A stretch of 64,000 nt of DNA from Hassallia sp050875635 (GTDB lineage Bacteria; Cyanobacteriota; Cyanobacteriia; Cyanobacteriales; Nostocaceae): NCBI RefSeq assembly GCF_050875635.1, contig NZ_JBPAOH010000005.1, positions 1-64,000 on the forward strand, given 5' to 3'. Every line of letters starts with the position of its first letter. Within the stretch, counting starts at the first letter, position 1. Position numbers and translations under genes: made by a program. The notes below the pieces were generated by a model. It had not been told where the DNA came from. It saw only the letters and a program-made list of their open reading frames with translations, and did no database searches. Below, piece by piece: positions 1-8,460 of this stretch.

Positions 1-1
1 C

Positions 2-712
2 CCCCTCTCCCCCTCCCCCACTCCCCCCCTCTCCCCATCCTCCCTCGACATCCGGGGGTTCATCTTTGACTTAGATGGTGTGCTGACGGATACGGCAGAG
101 TTTCACTATTTAGCTTGGCAGAAATTGGCAGATGAAGAAGGTTTACCTTTTACTCGGCAAGCTAACGAAGCTTTGCGGGGTGTGTCGCGTCGCGAATCGT
201 TGCTGCTGATAATCGGAAATCACAAAAAGTATTCAGAAGCAGAGATACAGGAGATGATGGAGCGTAAAAACCGCTACTATGTAGAATCGATTGAAAACAT
301 CTCCCCAGCCGATTTATTACCTGGAGCGGTATCTTTTTTGGATGAACTGCGACAAGCGGGAATTAAAATAGCTTTAGGTTCTGCGAGTAAGAATGCTCGA
401 GCAGTTATAGAACGATTGGGAATTGCCAGTAAAATAGATGCGATCGCTGATGGTTACAGTGTAGAAAAACCCAAACCAGCACCCGATTTATTTCTGTTCG
501 CGGCACATCAATTAGGACTTCAACCAGCGCAATGTGTAGTTGTCGAAGATGCAGCTGCGGGTATTGAGGCAGCTAAGAAAGGTGGTATGTGGGCGATCGG
601 ACTCGGACCAGTTGAGCGAGTTGGTGCTGCTCACATTGTCCTACCAAGTTTAGCAGATGCTAACTGGTCAGATATCCGCGCCAAATTGGATAATGTTGCT
701 CGAAAACAGTAG
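2..712 (+). CDS. pgmB: beta-phosphoglucomutase-like HAD hydrolase, 5' end not resolved
   Basis: HAD-superfamily phosphatase/mutase, most like beta-phosphoglucomutase, which interconverts beta-glucose 1-phosphate and 6-phosphate. Visible motifs are DLDGVLTD at 68-91 (motif I with the nucleophile Asp), LGSAS (motif II Ser), KPKPAPDLF (motif III Lys) and VVEDAAAGI (motif IV acids). A cap region with SRRESLLLI follows motif I, as in PgmB. The first possible start codon, a GTG at 80, would delete motif I, so the true start lies upstream. The frame stays open to base 2 through a C/T-rich repeat, so the start is either outside the window or a rare codon near 50. PgmB usually partners a disaccharide phosphorylase; nothing upstream is visible. 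Family call is firm, start is not. Confidence 0.8.
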   Translation, partial: PLSPSPTPPLSPSSLDIRGFIFDLDGVLTDTAEFHYLAWQKLADEEGLPFTRQANEALRGVSRRESLLLIIGNHKKYSEAEIQEMMERKNRYYVESIENISPADLLPGAVSFLDELRQAGIKIALGSASKNARAVIERLGIASKIDAIADGYSVEKPKPAPDLFLFAAHQLGLQPAQCVVVEDAAAGIEAAKKGGMWAIGLGPVERVGAAHIVLPSLADANWSDIRAKLDNVARKQ

Positions 713-717
713 CGATA

Positions 718-766
718 GTAGTAAGCGTTTTAACGCTTCTTGAGAGCAGTAAACTGCTCACTACGA
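718..766. repeat. GTAGTAAG double-hairpin dispersed repeat, copy A
   Basis: Two small inverted repeats in a row, AAGCGTTTTAACGCTT and GAGCAGTAAACTGCTC, framed by GTAGTAAG and CTCACTACGA. Near-identical copies lie at 1366-1414, 16478-16525 and 41599-41646. It follows the pgmB stop by 6 bases, so it may act as a transcript end. A decayed copy may follow at about 785-830. The rest of the gap to 1047 shows no gene. Confidence 0.75.
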
Positions 767-1032
767 GTTTTAAAATCACAACGTATCTGTTTTAACGCTT
801 CAGAAAGGCAGTAAACTATTAACTTGGTTTCGCAGTTTTGGGGGAATATTTCATGTTTTGTAACTATAACTTAGGTTATATCTGAAGATGAAACTCAGAC
901 TTAAATCTTTCTCCCAAAAGACACATGAATACAGCTGACTATGAGAGCTAACTTTATACAGGAAATCAGCCAAGATAAAAAGCCGGTAAAACTTATTCTT
1001 GGCTGAAAAAACCAAAAACTTTAATCAGTTTC

Positions 1033-1038
1033 AAGGAG
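1033..1038 (+). promoter_or_regulatory. strong ribosome binding site of the KGG gene
   Basis: AAGGAG lies 9 bases before the ATG at 1048 and decides this start over the overlapping reading frame at 1073. Confidence 0.6.
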
Positions 1039-1047
1039 TAGTATATC

Positions 1048-1287
1048 ATGTCAGATACAAGTAATCGCGGTTTTGCTTCGATGGATGAAGATAAGCAACG
1101 TGAAATTGCCAGCAAGGGTGGACACGCTGCCCATGAGAAAGGCACCGCTCACGAGTTTACATCTGAAGAAGCTCGTGAAGCTGGACGCAAGGGTGGCGAA
1201 ACTACCAGTCAAGATAGAGAGCATATGTCTGAAATCGGTCGCGAGGGTGGCAAAAATTCCCACAGCGGCGGTGGCAAAAAAGACTGA
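1048..1287 (+). CDS. KGG-repeat stress-induced hydrophilic protein
   Basis: Small (79 aa), very hydrophilic, Gly/Lys/Glu-rich protein built from the KGG motif (stress-induced acidophilic repeat, GsiB-like). Repeats are visible as ASKGGHAAHEKG (about residue 21), AGRKGGETTS (about 46) and GREGGKNS (about 64). There is no membrane segment or signal peptide. GsiB-type proteins accumulate under general stress or desiccation in other bacteria; that role is inferred here. The start is supported by AAGGAG at 1033. A GTAGTAAG hairpin repeat follows at 1366. The overlapping frames at 1051-1443 (minus) and 1073-1321 (plus) are shadows. Confidence 0.85.
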   Translation: MSDTSNRGFASMDEDKQREIASKGGHAAHEKGTAHEFTSEEAREAGRKGGETTSQDREHMSEIGREGGKNSHSGGGKKD

Positions 1288-1365
1288 TAATAAAGCGTCG
1301 GGAAGTTCGCGGTTTGGATAAATTCCTACTAAGCATAGGGCAATAAGAATAGAACTTAAGCATTC

Positions 1366-1414
1366 GTAGTAAGCGTTGAAACGCTTATTAAGAGCAGTAA
1401 ACTGCTCACTACGA
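1366..1414. repeat. GTAGTAAG double-hairpin dispersed repeat, copy B
   Basis: Same architecture as 718-766: AAGCGTTGAAACGCTT then GAGCAGTAAACTGCTC, bounded by GTAGT and CTACGA. It lies 79 bases after the KGG gene. Confidence 0.75.
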
Positions 1415-1549
1415 GTTTTCAAATCACAAGATATGTCTGACACATGCCTAAGTTCTCAAGAGTATCGAAAAAAGGAAGATATGTGCTGTTGATTTAAACA
1501 TGCGATTGACGAAAAGCGATCGCATGTTTTATTTTATATCCAACTCATG

Positions 1550-1960
1550 CTAATTTACAGTAATACCTATTTGCTCAAACCAAGTTAATTTATCCCAATA
1601 GCCACGTTGGAAACGTATTTTTCCATTTGTAATGTGAAAGAAACCACAACCACGTAGAGTATATTTTTTGTCAGTGGGAGGTATTCCCGCAAATTCTCCC
1701 AGAAATGTCCCTCCACCCTTCCACTCGATAATTGCCCACTCTCCATCTTCAAATAAATTTTCAACATGGGTATAATTGTCGGGAAAAGCCTGGAAGAATT
1801 CAATGAAATTTTCTAAGATTGCTTGCTTTCCGTGTAATGGAGCATCAGCCGCTACCTGAATATTAATTGCATCGTCATGATATAATGCAGCTGCTTCATC
1901 AGCATTCCGCGCATTCAATGCATCAACCCAAATTGTCAGGACTTCTTTTGGCGTTCTCAT
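1550..1960 (-). CDS. SnoaL-like / NTF2-fold protein
   Basis: A 136-aa single-domain protein with the cystatin-like alpha+beta NTF2/SnoaL pattern. It has an N-terminal helix with WVDALNARNADEAAALY, a conserved HGKQAI segment near residue 43, and later strands with WAIIEWKGGGTF and GCGFFHI. Family members include polyketide cyclases, ketosteroid-isomerase-like enzymes and many proteins without known substrate, so no reaction is assigned. Length is typical. It lies downstream of holB on the same strand with a 34-base gap, but the content gives no functional link. Confidence 0.7.
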   Translation of the reverse strand: MRTPKEVLTIWVDALNARNADEAAALYHDDAINIQVAADAPLHGKQAILENFIEFFQAFPDNYTHVENLFEDGEWAIIEWKGGGTFLGEFAGIPPTDKKYTLRGCGFFHITNGKIRFQRGYWDKLTWFEQIGITVN

Positions 1961-1994
1961 ATAATATTCTGAGAATATTGAAAGTATACTTATC

Positions 1995-2915
1995 TTAATT
2001 TTTCATCGCTATCAAAGTACATTCCCAAACTAAGCGCGGTTGAGCGTAACAAAGTAGATATTTACGCGCTTGCTCTAAGCAATTAATAATACTTGGTTGA
2101 TGCGATCGCTGCCAATAAGACTGCTGCAAATAATCAATTAACCACAGTTGAGCTTCTGTATCTAAATCATCAATTTCTTTCGCCAATTGTAAAGCATCGC
2201 GGTAAGTTTTTGGGGCTGTTGTCACAGCTTGAAGTAACTTATTAGGAATAACTTGCAATTGCTCGAAAGATGCGATCGCTTCCCCTGGACTCCCAGATGC
2301 TATACTTAACACCGCCTCATGTTGTAAAATTTCCTCATGCCCTGTTTGCCTGAGAACCTGAGCCAAAGACACTGCATCCAAACGATAAAAAGGAATGCGC
2401 TGACAGCGTGAAACTAAAGTCGGCAACACAGACTCAAGTGAAGGTGCAATTAATATTAACGTCGCTTGTCCTGGTTCTTCCAAAGTCTTCAGCAAAGCGT
2501 TTGCCGCAGCTTCCGCCATTGTTTCTGCTTGCTCTAAAACTACCACATTTCTTGGCGCAAGCATCGGCGGACGGCTGAGAAATTGTGTAACTTCGCGAAT
2601 TTGCTCTAACCTAATTATAGGCGGTGCTTTCCGCTTCAGTTTTTTTTCTGCCGCTTCTTGTGGTGTGAGTCGTTGTCCTTGATACTGGTAAGTTGGTTGT
2701 ACCCAGAACAAATCTGGATGGTTTTCTTGACGCAAACGATTCGTTTCTACAGAATGAGAAAATAGCAAATTTGCAAAGCACCGCGCTGCTAAACTGCGTC
2801 CCACACCCTCAGAACCGACAAATAAATAAGCTGGTGCAACTCTATTTTGTTTGACAGCTTGAGTCAGTAATTCTACTGCTTGCTGTTGTCCTACAAGTTG
2901 TGCGAATGCGGTCAT
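1995..2915 (-). CDS. holB: DNA polymerase III delta prime subunit
   Basis: Clamp-loader delta prime subunit (306 aa), part of the complex that loads the beta clamp during replication. The AAA-like N-terminus shows AYLFVGSEGVGRSLAA, with Arg in place of the P-loop Lys. That is compatible with delta prime being a non-hydrolysing subunit. The sensor region carries ALLKTLEEPGQATLIL and the SRC motif LVSRCQRIPF. I do not see the four zinc-module cysteines found in many homologues. In many bacteria holB sits next to tmk; here pepE lies between them on the same strand (gaps of 24 and 80 bases). Confidence 0.9.
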   Translation of the reverse strand: MTAFAQLVGQQQAVELLTQAVKQNRVAPAYLFVGSEGVGRSLAARCFANLLFSHSVETNRLRQENHPDLFWVQPTYQYQGQRLTPQEAAEKKLKRKAPPIIRLEQIREVTQFLSRPPMLAPRNVVVLEQAETMAEAAANALLKTLEEPGQATLILIAPSLESVLPTLVSRCQRIPFYRLDAVSLAQVLRQTGHEEILQHEAVLSIASGSPGEAIASFEQLQVIPNKLLQAVTTAPKTYRDALQLAKEIDDLDTEAQLWLIDYLQQSYWQRSHQPSIINCLEQARKYLLCYAQPRLVWECTLIAMKN

Positions 2916-2939
2916 TAGTCAGTGACTGTACATTTATTT

Positions 2940-3656
2940 TTAAGATTTTAGAATAAAATCGAGGTTGGCATTGGAATCATATTCAACGAGGGGTTCGCCA
3001 AACTTCAATAACCGCATTGGTTTATCGCCAATCAATTTCATAGATTCACCTTCAATATTTAACATAGTTCCCTCTTGTAAACCAACTACATAAACATCGG
3101 AGTTGACAACTAAAAATTCTCTGATTCTTTGTTCTCTTGTTTCTCCATTGTGATTGGGAATAACAGCATCTGTGTAGTGAGGATTTATCTGAAAAGGAAT
3201 TAGATTTAAGGCATTAAAACTTACAGGTTCAATGATTGGCATATCGTTGGTTGTTTTTAATGTTGGAGAAGCAACATTTGAGCCAGCACTCCACCCGATA
3301 TAAGGTGTTCCATTGTTTACCTTTTCTCTGATGGTTTCGATAATTCCGGTTTTATGTAACCAATGAACCAGATGAAAAGTGTTTCCACCTCCAACTACTA
3401 TGGCTTCTGCTTTTTTTATCAATTCGTGATAATTTTCTCCTACATGAATAGCATCTATGGCATAACCTATATCTTGAAATACTTTTCCAACTTTTGCAGT
3501 ATATTCATCATAATTTGAAGTCACACCAGCAAAGGGAATAAACAAGACTCTTTTAACTGAACTACCTAAAAAATTTTTAATTTGCTGACGCGGATAAAAC
3601 AAATATTCTTCACCAAAATTAGTTGAATTACTGAGTAATAATAATTTTTTTGTCAT
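2940..3656 (-). CDS. pepE: peptidase E (alpha-aspartyl dipeptidase, S51 family)
   Basis: Cytoplasmic serine peptidase expected to cleave N-terminal aspartyl dipeptides. The nucleophile motif GWSAGSN places Ser123, with Asp138 (NDMP) and His160 (INPHY). The spacing matches the Ser-Asp-His arrangement of characterised PepE. The oxyanion-type stretch VVGGGNTF is at about residues 88-95. Length (238 aa) is normal. The gene is noticeably more AT-rich and lacks the HIP1 octamers of its neighbours. It sits between tmk and holB, genes that are normally adjacent, which suggests a later insertion. Function is well supported; horizontal origin is inference. Confidence 0.88.
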   Translation of the reverse strand: MTKKLLLLSNSTNFGEEYLFYPRQQIKNFLGSSVKRVLFIPFAGVTSNYDEYTAKVGKVFQDIGYAIDAIHVGENYHELIKKAEAIVVGGGNTFHLVHWLHKTGIIETIREKVNNGTPYIGWSAGSNVASPTLKTTNDMPIIEPVSFNALNLIPFQINPHYTDAVIPNHNGETREQRIREFLVVNSDVYVVGLQEGTMLNIEGESMKLIGDKPMRLLKFGEPLVEYDSNANLDFILKS

Positions 3657-3736
3657 AGCAATAAATTTAAGTATATTAATGATGTATACTGAAAAACAAT
3701 TTGTGACTGTATTTCCCCAAAGTTTACTATACTATA

Positions 3737-4372
3737 TTATACATAACCCCAAGCTTTCAAGCGATCGCTTAAAGTTGTCTGAATCATTGTTTGCACAGCT
3801 TCTTTATTTAAGCTAGCATCTATGCGGACAATTTTATCTTGAGATGCTTGCAGTTGAGCGTATCCTTCTTGGACGCGACGATGAAAAGCGATCGCTTCAA
3901 GTTCAATTCTATCAGCAACATCGCCACTGCTGCGTTTGCGGCTTAGTCCCACTTCAATATCGACATCAAGCCATAAGGTAATATCGCTTTCTAACCCACC
4001 AGTCGCAATTAAATTAAGCACATTTATTAAATTTATATCCAAACCGCGACCGTAACCTTGATAAGCGATAGTCGAATCAGTATAGCGATCGCACAAGATA
4101 ATATTACCTTTTTCGAGATTCGGTTTTAATTCTTCTTCAACGTGTTGCGCCCTATCAGCAGCATACAACAATAATTCTGTGGTGTTGAATATTGTTTTAT
4201 TTTCTGCTTTTAACAACAAGCGTCGCAAATCCAAACCTAAAGCAGTTCCCCCAGGTTCACGAGTAACCACAACTGAAATACCTAAATTGTGCAGCCACTC
4301 TTGACAAAGTTGTATTTGGCTAGTTTTACCACAACCTTCCACCCCTTCAAATACAATTAATTTACCATTCAT
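3737..4372 (-). CDS. tmk: thymidylate kinase
   Basis: dTMP kinase (dTMP + ATP to dTDP + ADP), 211 aa. Motifs: P-loop FEGVEGCGKTSQ at residues 9-20, the DR(Y/H) motif CDRYTDSTIAYQGYGR, TREPGGT, and LWLDVD. The frame stays open upstream to 4450, but only through translated heptamer repeat. The ATG at 4370-4372, followed by NGKLIVFEG, is the natural start. The 3' end overlaps nothing; pepE follows after 80 bases and holB lies beyond. The repeat array directly upstream may hold the promoter or its leader. Confidence 0.92.
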   Translation of the reverse strand: MNGKLIVFEGVEGCGKTSQIQLCQEWLHNLGISVVVTREPGGTALGLDLRRLLLKAENKTIFNTTELLLYAADRAQHVEEELKPNLEKGNIILCDRYTDSTIAYQGYGRGLDINLINVLNLIATGGLESDITLWLDVDIEVGLSRKRSSGDVADRIELEAIAFHRRVQEGYAQLQASQDKIVRIDASLNKEAVQTMIQTTLSDRLKAWGYV

Positions 4373-4389
4373 GCTTTTTTTATATATTG

Positions 4390-4562
4390 CTAATTGGGAA
4401 TTGGGCATTGGGCATGGGGCATTGGGCATGGGGCAATGGGCATGGGGCATGGGGCATTGGTAATAATTCTTTCCCTTTCCCCTTTCCCCTTTCCCCTTTG
4501 ACCCAAATTAAAAAAGCCCATTGCCCAATGCCCTATGCCCATTGCCCAATGCCCATTGCCCC
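4390..4562. repeat. head-to-head heptamer (TGGGCAT-type) tandem array
   Basis: Degenerate TGGGCAT/TGGGGCA units run from about 4397 to 4460. The reverse complement (ATGCCCA-type) runs from about 4516 to 4562. The two arms could pair into a long hairpin between tmk and the kinase. A TTTCCCC series separates the arms. It resembles the short tandemly repeated (STRR) heptamers known from heterocystous cyanobacteria. Confidence 0.8.
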
Positions 4563-4563
4563 A

Positions 4564-7548
4564 TTATCCAAGCAAATCTGCAATCAAAGCTAGTAATTCC
4601 GTCGGATCTACTGGCTTTGCGATATGCTTTTGGAAACCTGCGGCAAATGCCCGATCGCGATCGCTTTCTCCAGCATAAGCGCTAAGAGCGATCGCCGGAA
4701 TTTCTCCGCCTTGTTTGGGAGACATCAATCTGATTTGACTAATTAAACTGTAGCCATCCACCAACGGCATTCCTAAATCACTCAGTAATATATCTGGCGG
4801 CGATTGGGCAAACGCTTTTAGCGCCTCACTTGCCGATGAAGCTTCACTTACTATCGCTCCCTGCTGTTGTAGCAAAAAGCTCATAAAATCGCGTGTATCT
4901 ATCTCATCATCAACTAATAATATTCGTATTCCTGCCAGAGGTAAGGAGTTAACATTCTCCGCTTCTGTCTTATTTTCCTTCTCTTGTTTGCTGCTTTCCT
5001 CAATTAAAGGCAATGTGACAATAAAAGTCGCTCCTTTTCCTTCTCCGGGACTTTCAGCCGTCACAGTGCCGCCATGTAACTCTACCAGATGGCGAACAAT
5101 CGACAAACCCAGCCCCAGCCCACCATGATTCCGGGTAGTGCTGCTATCTGCTTGGCGAAAATATTCAAAAACGTGGGGCAGAAATTCACTGGAAATCCCC
5201 TTACCCGTGTCCGTAACGGTGATTTCGGCGTAGGAGGAGTGGGGGAGGGGGGGAGTGGGGAGAGGGGGGGATGGGGAGAGGGGGGGATGGGGAGAGTGGG
5301 GGATGGGGAGAGTGGGAGAAACAATTGTCCCTTTATCTCCTTGTTTCCTTGTCTCCTTGTCTCCTTGTCTCCTTGTCTCCTTGTCTCCTTGTCCCCCTTG
5401 CCCCCTGCCCACCGACAACCTAATATCAATTCGTCCCCCTGCTGGGGTAAATTTAACGGCATTATTCAGCAAATTGCCGACGACTTGCTGCAAGCGATTG
5501 AAATCACACAAAACTTTACCTATATTCGGCTCAATTTGCAGATGCATTTCGATAGATTTGTCTTGTGCTGCCAATTTGACTGTTTCGATTGCGGCATTAA
5601 TTACAACTGCTAAATCAAAGGCAGCAAAATTCAAACATAGTTTACCTCGCAGTATGCGGGAGACATCCAGCAAGTCATCAATTAGTTGAATCTGCAATTT
5701 CGCATTGCGTTCGATGGTATCCAAAGCCCGAAATGTCGCTGCTTCATCAAACTTGCGGCTTTTAAGTAACTTTGCCCATCCTAAAATCGGATTGAGAGGC
5801 GATCGCAATTCGTGAGAAAGTACAGCAAGAAATTCATCTTTGATGCGGTTGGCAGCTTCTGCTTCCAGACGAGCGGCTTTTTCTCGCTCTAAAATTTGGG
5901 CACGTTCTGCTTCGATTTGTTTTTGCTGATGAATATCTGTACAAGTGCCAAACCATTTGACGATGCGTCCTCGATCGTCTTTTATCGGTAAACCTCGTAC
6001 TAAATGCCAACGATATGTGCCATCAGGAACTCTCAGATAACGATGTTCAGCTTCGTAAGGTGTACCGTTTGAGAGTGCTTTCGTCCACAGTTGTGCAGAT
6101 ATTTCCAAGTCATCCGGATGTAGTACTTTTCTCCAGCCGTAGCCAGCAGTTTCCTCTAAATTTAACCCGGTGTATTCTTCCCAACGCTGATTTACGTAAG
6201 TTGCCAGACCTTCAGCATTAGTTGTCCAGACCATTTCTGGAATAGTGTCAGCTAAGAAACGGTAGCGTTCTTCACTTTGACGCAGAGTTTCTTCAGCTTG
6301 TTTATTTTCGCTAATATCTTGAACTGTTCCCATCATGCGTATTGGCTTGTCAAAAACATCATAAAAGCCTCGACCTTTAGCGGCAAGCCAATGCACGCTT
6401 TTATCAGCCCAAACAGCGCGGTATTCTATATCATAATCTAACTTTCGGGCAAGAGCGCTACTAACAGCTTCATCGGTGCGTTGCCGGTCTTCTGGATGCA
6501 AAGTATTCAGGAAAAGCTCGTAAGTAATTGTGGTGTCGGGTGCGAATCCAAATAGTTCCTTACACTTAGAAGTAAAAATTAATTCGTCGGTGGTCAAATC
6601 CCAAAACCACATACCCAGATTAGCCGCTGTGGTTGCAAGCCGAATGCGTTCTTCACTTTGTTGTAAATCTGCTTCGGTTTTTTTCCGGTCATTAATGTCA
6701 ATTATAATGCCAACTATCCTAACCAAGCGATTATTTGCATCCCGCTCAACAAACCCTCGATCTTGCAGCCACACATAATGACCATCTTTATGACGCACCC
6801 GGTACTCAATTTTATAGCGATCGCCTTTTGCCAAACTGATTTTAAATTCCTCATCAACTCGTTGCAAGTCATCCGGATGCACAAGCTGCTGCCACCATTG
6901 TTGCGTCGGTGAGGCTTCTTGTTGAGTGTATCCCAAAAGCGCAGTCAAACCTTGAGTTCTTTCTACAGTACCGCGCGAAATCTCCCAATCGTAAAATAGG
7001 CAATTAACCGCTGCCAGTTCAAATTGTTCGTTATGTCGCAAGCCAATTTCTCTATCTTGTTCAGATATACTTGCTGCCTGGTATTCTGTCTGGTGTCTTG
7101 AGACAGCCGATTTTTTTATCTCAGAAAAAGTTGTCACAACAGCGTAGGGTTTTGTGACTCCAGCCAAAAATAAAGGTTGTGAGTTCAGCAATAGCCAGAC
7201 TAGCTCACCATTTGGCTTATACAAACCCATCACCACATTCAAACATGGCTTTCCTGTTTGCAATGCTACCATCGCTGGGTGAGTCTCATCAGGGAAAGGA
7301 GAGCCATCTTCACGAATCGATTGCCAAGGATGATCCACCGAAGTACGCCCTATCAGCTGCTCGGCACTCAGTCCAAGTATGCGCTCACAAGCCGTATTGC
7401 TAGCTTGGATAGTACCGTCCGCAAGTTGCAGCACCATTCCTTTTTCAACAGTTGCGACCATTGAGTAATTCGCTTGTTTATTTATCTGCTGGTGCAACGA
7501 TAACAAATTATCAGCCAACTGGTTTTGGAACTTTTCCGCGTCTGGCAT
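4564..7548 (-). CDS. PAS-rich hybrid sensor histidine kinase with C-terminal receiver
   Basis: 994 aa, no membrane segment, so probably a soluble sensor. Four PAS domains (about 30-145, 165-290, 295-415, 425-545), several with PAC-type HPDD and DI(N/S)(D/E) ends, precede HisKA with phospho-acceptor His579 (SHELRSPLN). The HATPase core follows: NNAVKF N box, DTGKGI at 780-785, and GGLGLGLSI. The receiver carries Asp924 (LSDLGMP) and a late Lys (AKPVD). Residues about 713-772, inside the ATPase domain between the N box strand and the G1 box, are repeat-derived (see 5233-5412). The downstream target is unknown. The start has no close competitor in frame. Confidence 0.9.
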   Translation of the reverse strand: MPDAEKFQNQLADNLLSLHQQINKQANYSMVATVEKGMVLQLADGTIQASNTACERILGLSAEQLIGRTSVDHPWQSIREDGSPFPDETHPAMVALQTGKPCLNVVMGLYKPNGELVWLLLNSQPLFLAGVTKPYAVVTTFSEIKKSAVSRHQTEYQAASISEQDREIGLRHNEQFELAAVNCLFYDWEISRGTVERTQGLTALLGYTQQEASPTQQWWQQLVHPDDLQRVDEEFKISLAKGDRYKIEYRVRHKDGHYVWLQDRGFVERDANNRLVRIVGIIIDINDRKKTEADLQQSEERIRLATTAANLGMWFWDLTTDELIFTSKCKELFGFAPDTTITYELFLNTLHPEDRQRTDEAVSSALARKLDYDIEYRAVWADKSVHWLAAKGRGFYDVFDKPIRMMGTVQDISENKQAEETLRQSEERYRFLADTIPEMVWTTNAEGLATYVNQRWEEYTGLNLEETAGYGWRKVLHPDDLEISAQLWTKALSNGTPYEAEHRYLRVPDGTYRWHLVRGLPIKDDRGRIVKWFGTCTDIHQQKQIEAERAQILEREKAARLEAEAANRIKDEFLAVLSHELRSPLNPILGWAKLLKSRKFDEAATFRALDTIERNAKLQIQLIDDLLDVSRILRGKLCLNFAAFDLAVVINAAIETVKLAAQDKSIEMHLQIEPNIGKVLCDFNRLQQVVGNLLNNAVKFTPAGGRIDIRLSVGRGQGGQGDKETRRQGDKETRKQGDKGTIVSPTLPIPHSPHPPLSPSPPLPTPPLPHSSYAEITVTDTGKGISSEFLPHVFEYFRQADSSTTRNHGGLGLGLSIVRHLVELHGGTVTAESPGEGKGATFIVTLPLIEESSKQEKENKTEAENVNSLPLAGIRILLVDDEIDTRDFMSFLLQQQGAIVSEASSASEALKAFAQSPPDILLSDLGMPLVDGYSLISQIRLMSPKQGGEIPAIALSAYAGESDRDRAFAAGFQKHIAKPVDPTELLALIADLLG
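5233..5412 (-). repeat. in-frame minisatellite insertion inside a histidine kinase ATPase domain
   Basis: Two repeat types lie inside the kinase reading frame. One is a G-rich GGGGAGT-like array (5233-5320). The other is an 8-bp array, CTCCTTGT repeated (5337-5400), read on the coding strand as RRQGDKET-type octapeptides followed by a Pro/Ser-rich stretch. It adds about 60 residues (713-772) that homologous HATPase domains do not have. The kinase frame stays open. Confidence 0.85.
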
Positions 7549-7821
7549 TATCTCAAAGGCTGACTGTCTACCGCCTATTTTTTATCACACAACTGCAAAT
7601 CCTATTTCTTCCCCCCAAGGGTAGAAAACAAATTCAAACTAAATATAGTATGTTCGATCAGCCAATTTATGCAAAAAACTCAAAACCCTAACCTCCCCTT
7701 ATTTTCTAAAAATTCCTAGTTTGACACGGCTAAGTTTCTTCACCACGAAGCCAAGGCTAGCCAATAGCTAATTATTTGCTAATAATAACTCATATAATCT
7801 CACAAATGCTAATATAGTGGT
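7549..7821. other. intergenic region before the IS607-type element
   Basis: 273 bases with no supportable gene. It should contain the promoter of the leftward kinase and the unrecognised left end of the IS607-type element. No inverted repeats are expected for that family and none were seen. Confidence 0.4.
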
Positions 7822-8460
7822 ATGGCTTATGTACCACTACGAGAAGCAGTTAAAAAACTCGGACTGCACCCAAACACGCTAAGGAAGTATGCAGATAATG
7901 GGAAAATCCAAAGCATTAAAAACGAAGCAGGACAAAGACTCTTTGATGTCGAGTCCTACCTCCGTGGTGCAACTAGAGCTTCCCTTGTTTGCTACTGCCG
8001 AGTCAGTTCAACCAAACAACGAGACGATCTTGGTAGACAAATCGCTTACATGCAGTCCCTCTACCCAGATGCCGAAATCATTAAAGATATCGGCAGTGGA
8101 ATCAACTTCAAGCGAAAAGGATTGCAAACCCTACTGGACAGACTTATGCAAGGAGATAAGCTCACGCTTATTATTGCCTGTCGTGACCGACTCGCAAGAT
8201 TTGGATTCGAGCTTATTCAGTATATGGTCGAACAAAACGGTGGACAAATCGTGGTTCTCGACAATACTGTACACTGCCACGACAGTCCACTCAAGTCGGG
8301 AGACCCGCCCACGTGGCTGTCTCCAGAATCCGAACTTACCTCGGATCTTCTCTCCATCCTCCATGTCTTCTCTTGTCGGATGCACGGACTCAGGAAGTAC
8401 AGTAAAAAAATCAAGGAAGATCCGGATCTTCCTCACAGCAGCACAAAGGCAGATTCTTAA
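7822..8460 (+). CDS. tnpA: IS607-type serine recombinase TnpA
   Basis: 212-aa site-specific serine recombinase that moves the element. The N-terminal MerR-like helix-turn-helix is visible as PLREAVKKLGLHPNTLRKYA (about residues 5-24). It is followed by the resolvase domain with YCRVSS, catalytic Ser62, and the conserved IACRDRLARFGFEL. The C-terminal tail with ELTSDLLSILHVFSCRMHGLR is typical for IS607 TnpA. The final 98 bases overlap the start of tnpB in another frame. No lesion is visible, so the recombinase may be functional. Confidence 0.88.
   Translation: MAYVPLREAVKKLGLHPNTLRKYADNGKIQSIKNEAGQRLFDVESYLRGATRASLVCYCRVSSTKQRDDLGRQIAYMQSLYPDAEIIKDIGSGINFKRKGLQTLLDRLMQGDKLTLIIACRDRLARFGFELIQYMVEQNGGQIVVLDNTVHCHDSPLKSGDPPTWLSPESELTSDLLSILHVFSCRMHGLRKYSKKIKEDPDLPHSSTKADS

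Noticed and set aside
7889..8362. Upstream extension of the tnpB frame
   Set aside because: It is the out-of-frame shadow of tnpA. TnpB homology starts at about 8402 and the first suitable ATG is 8363.
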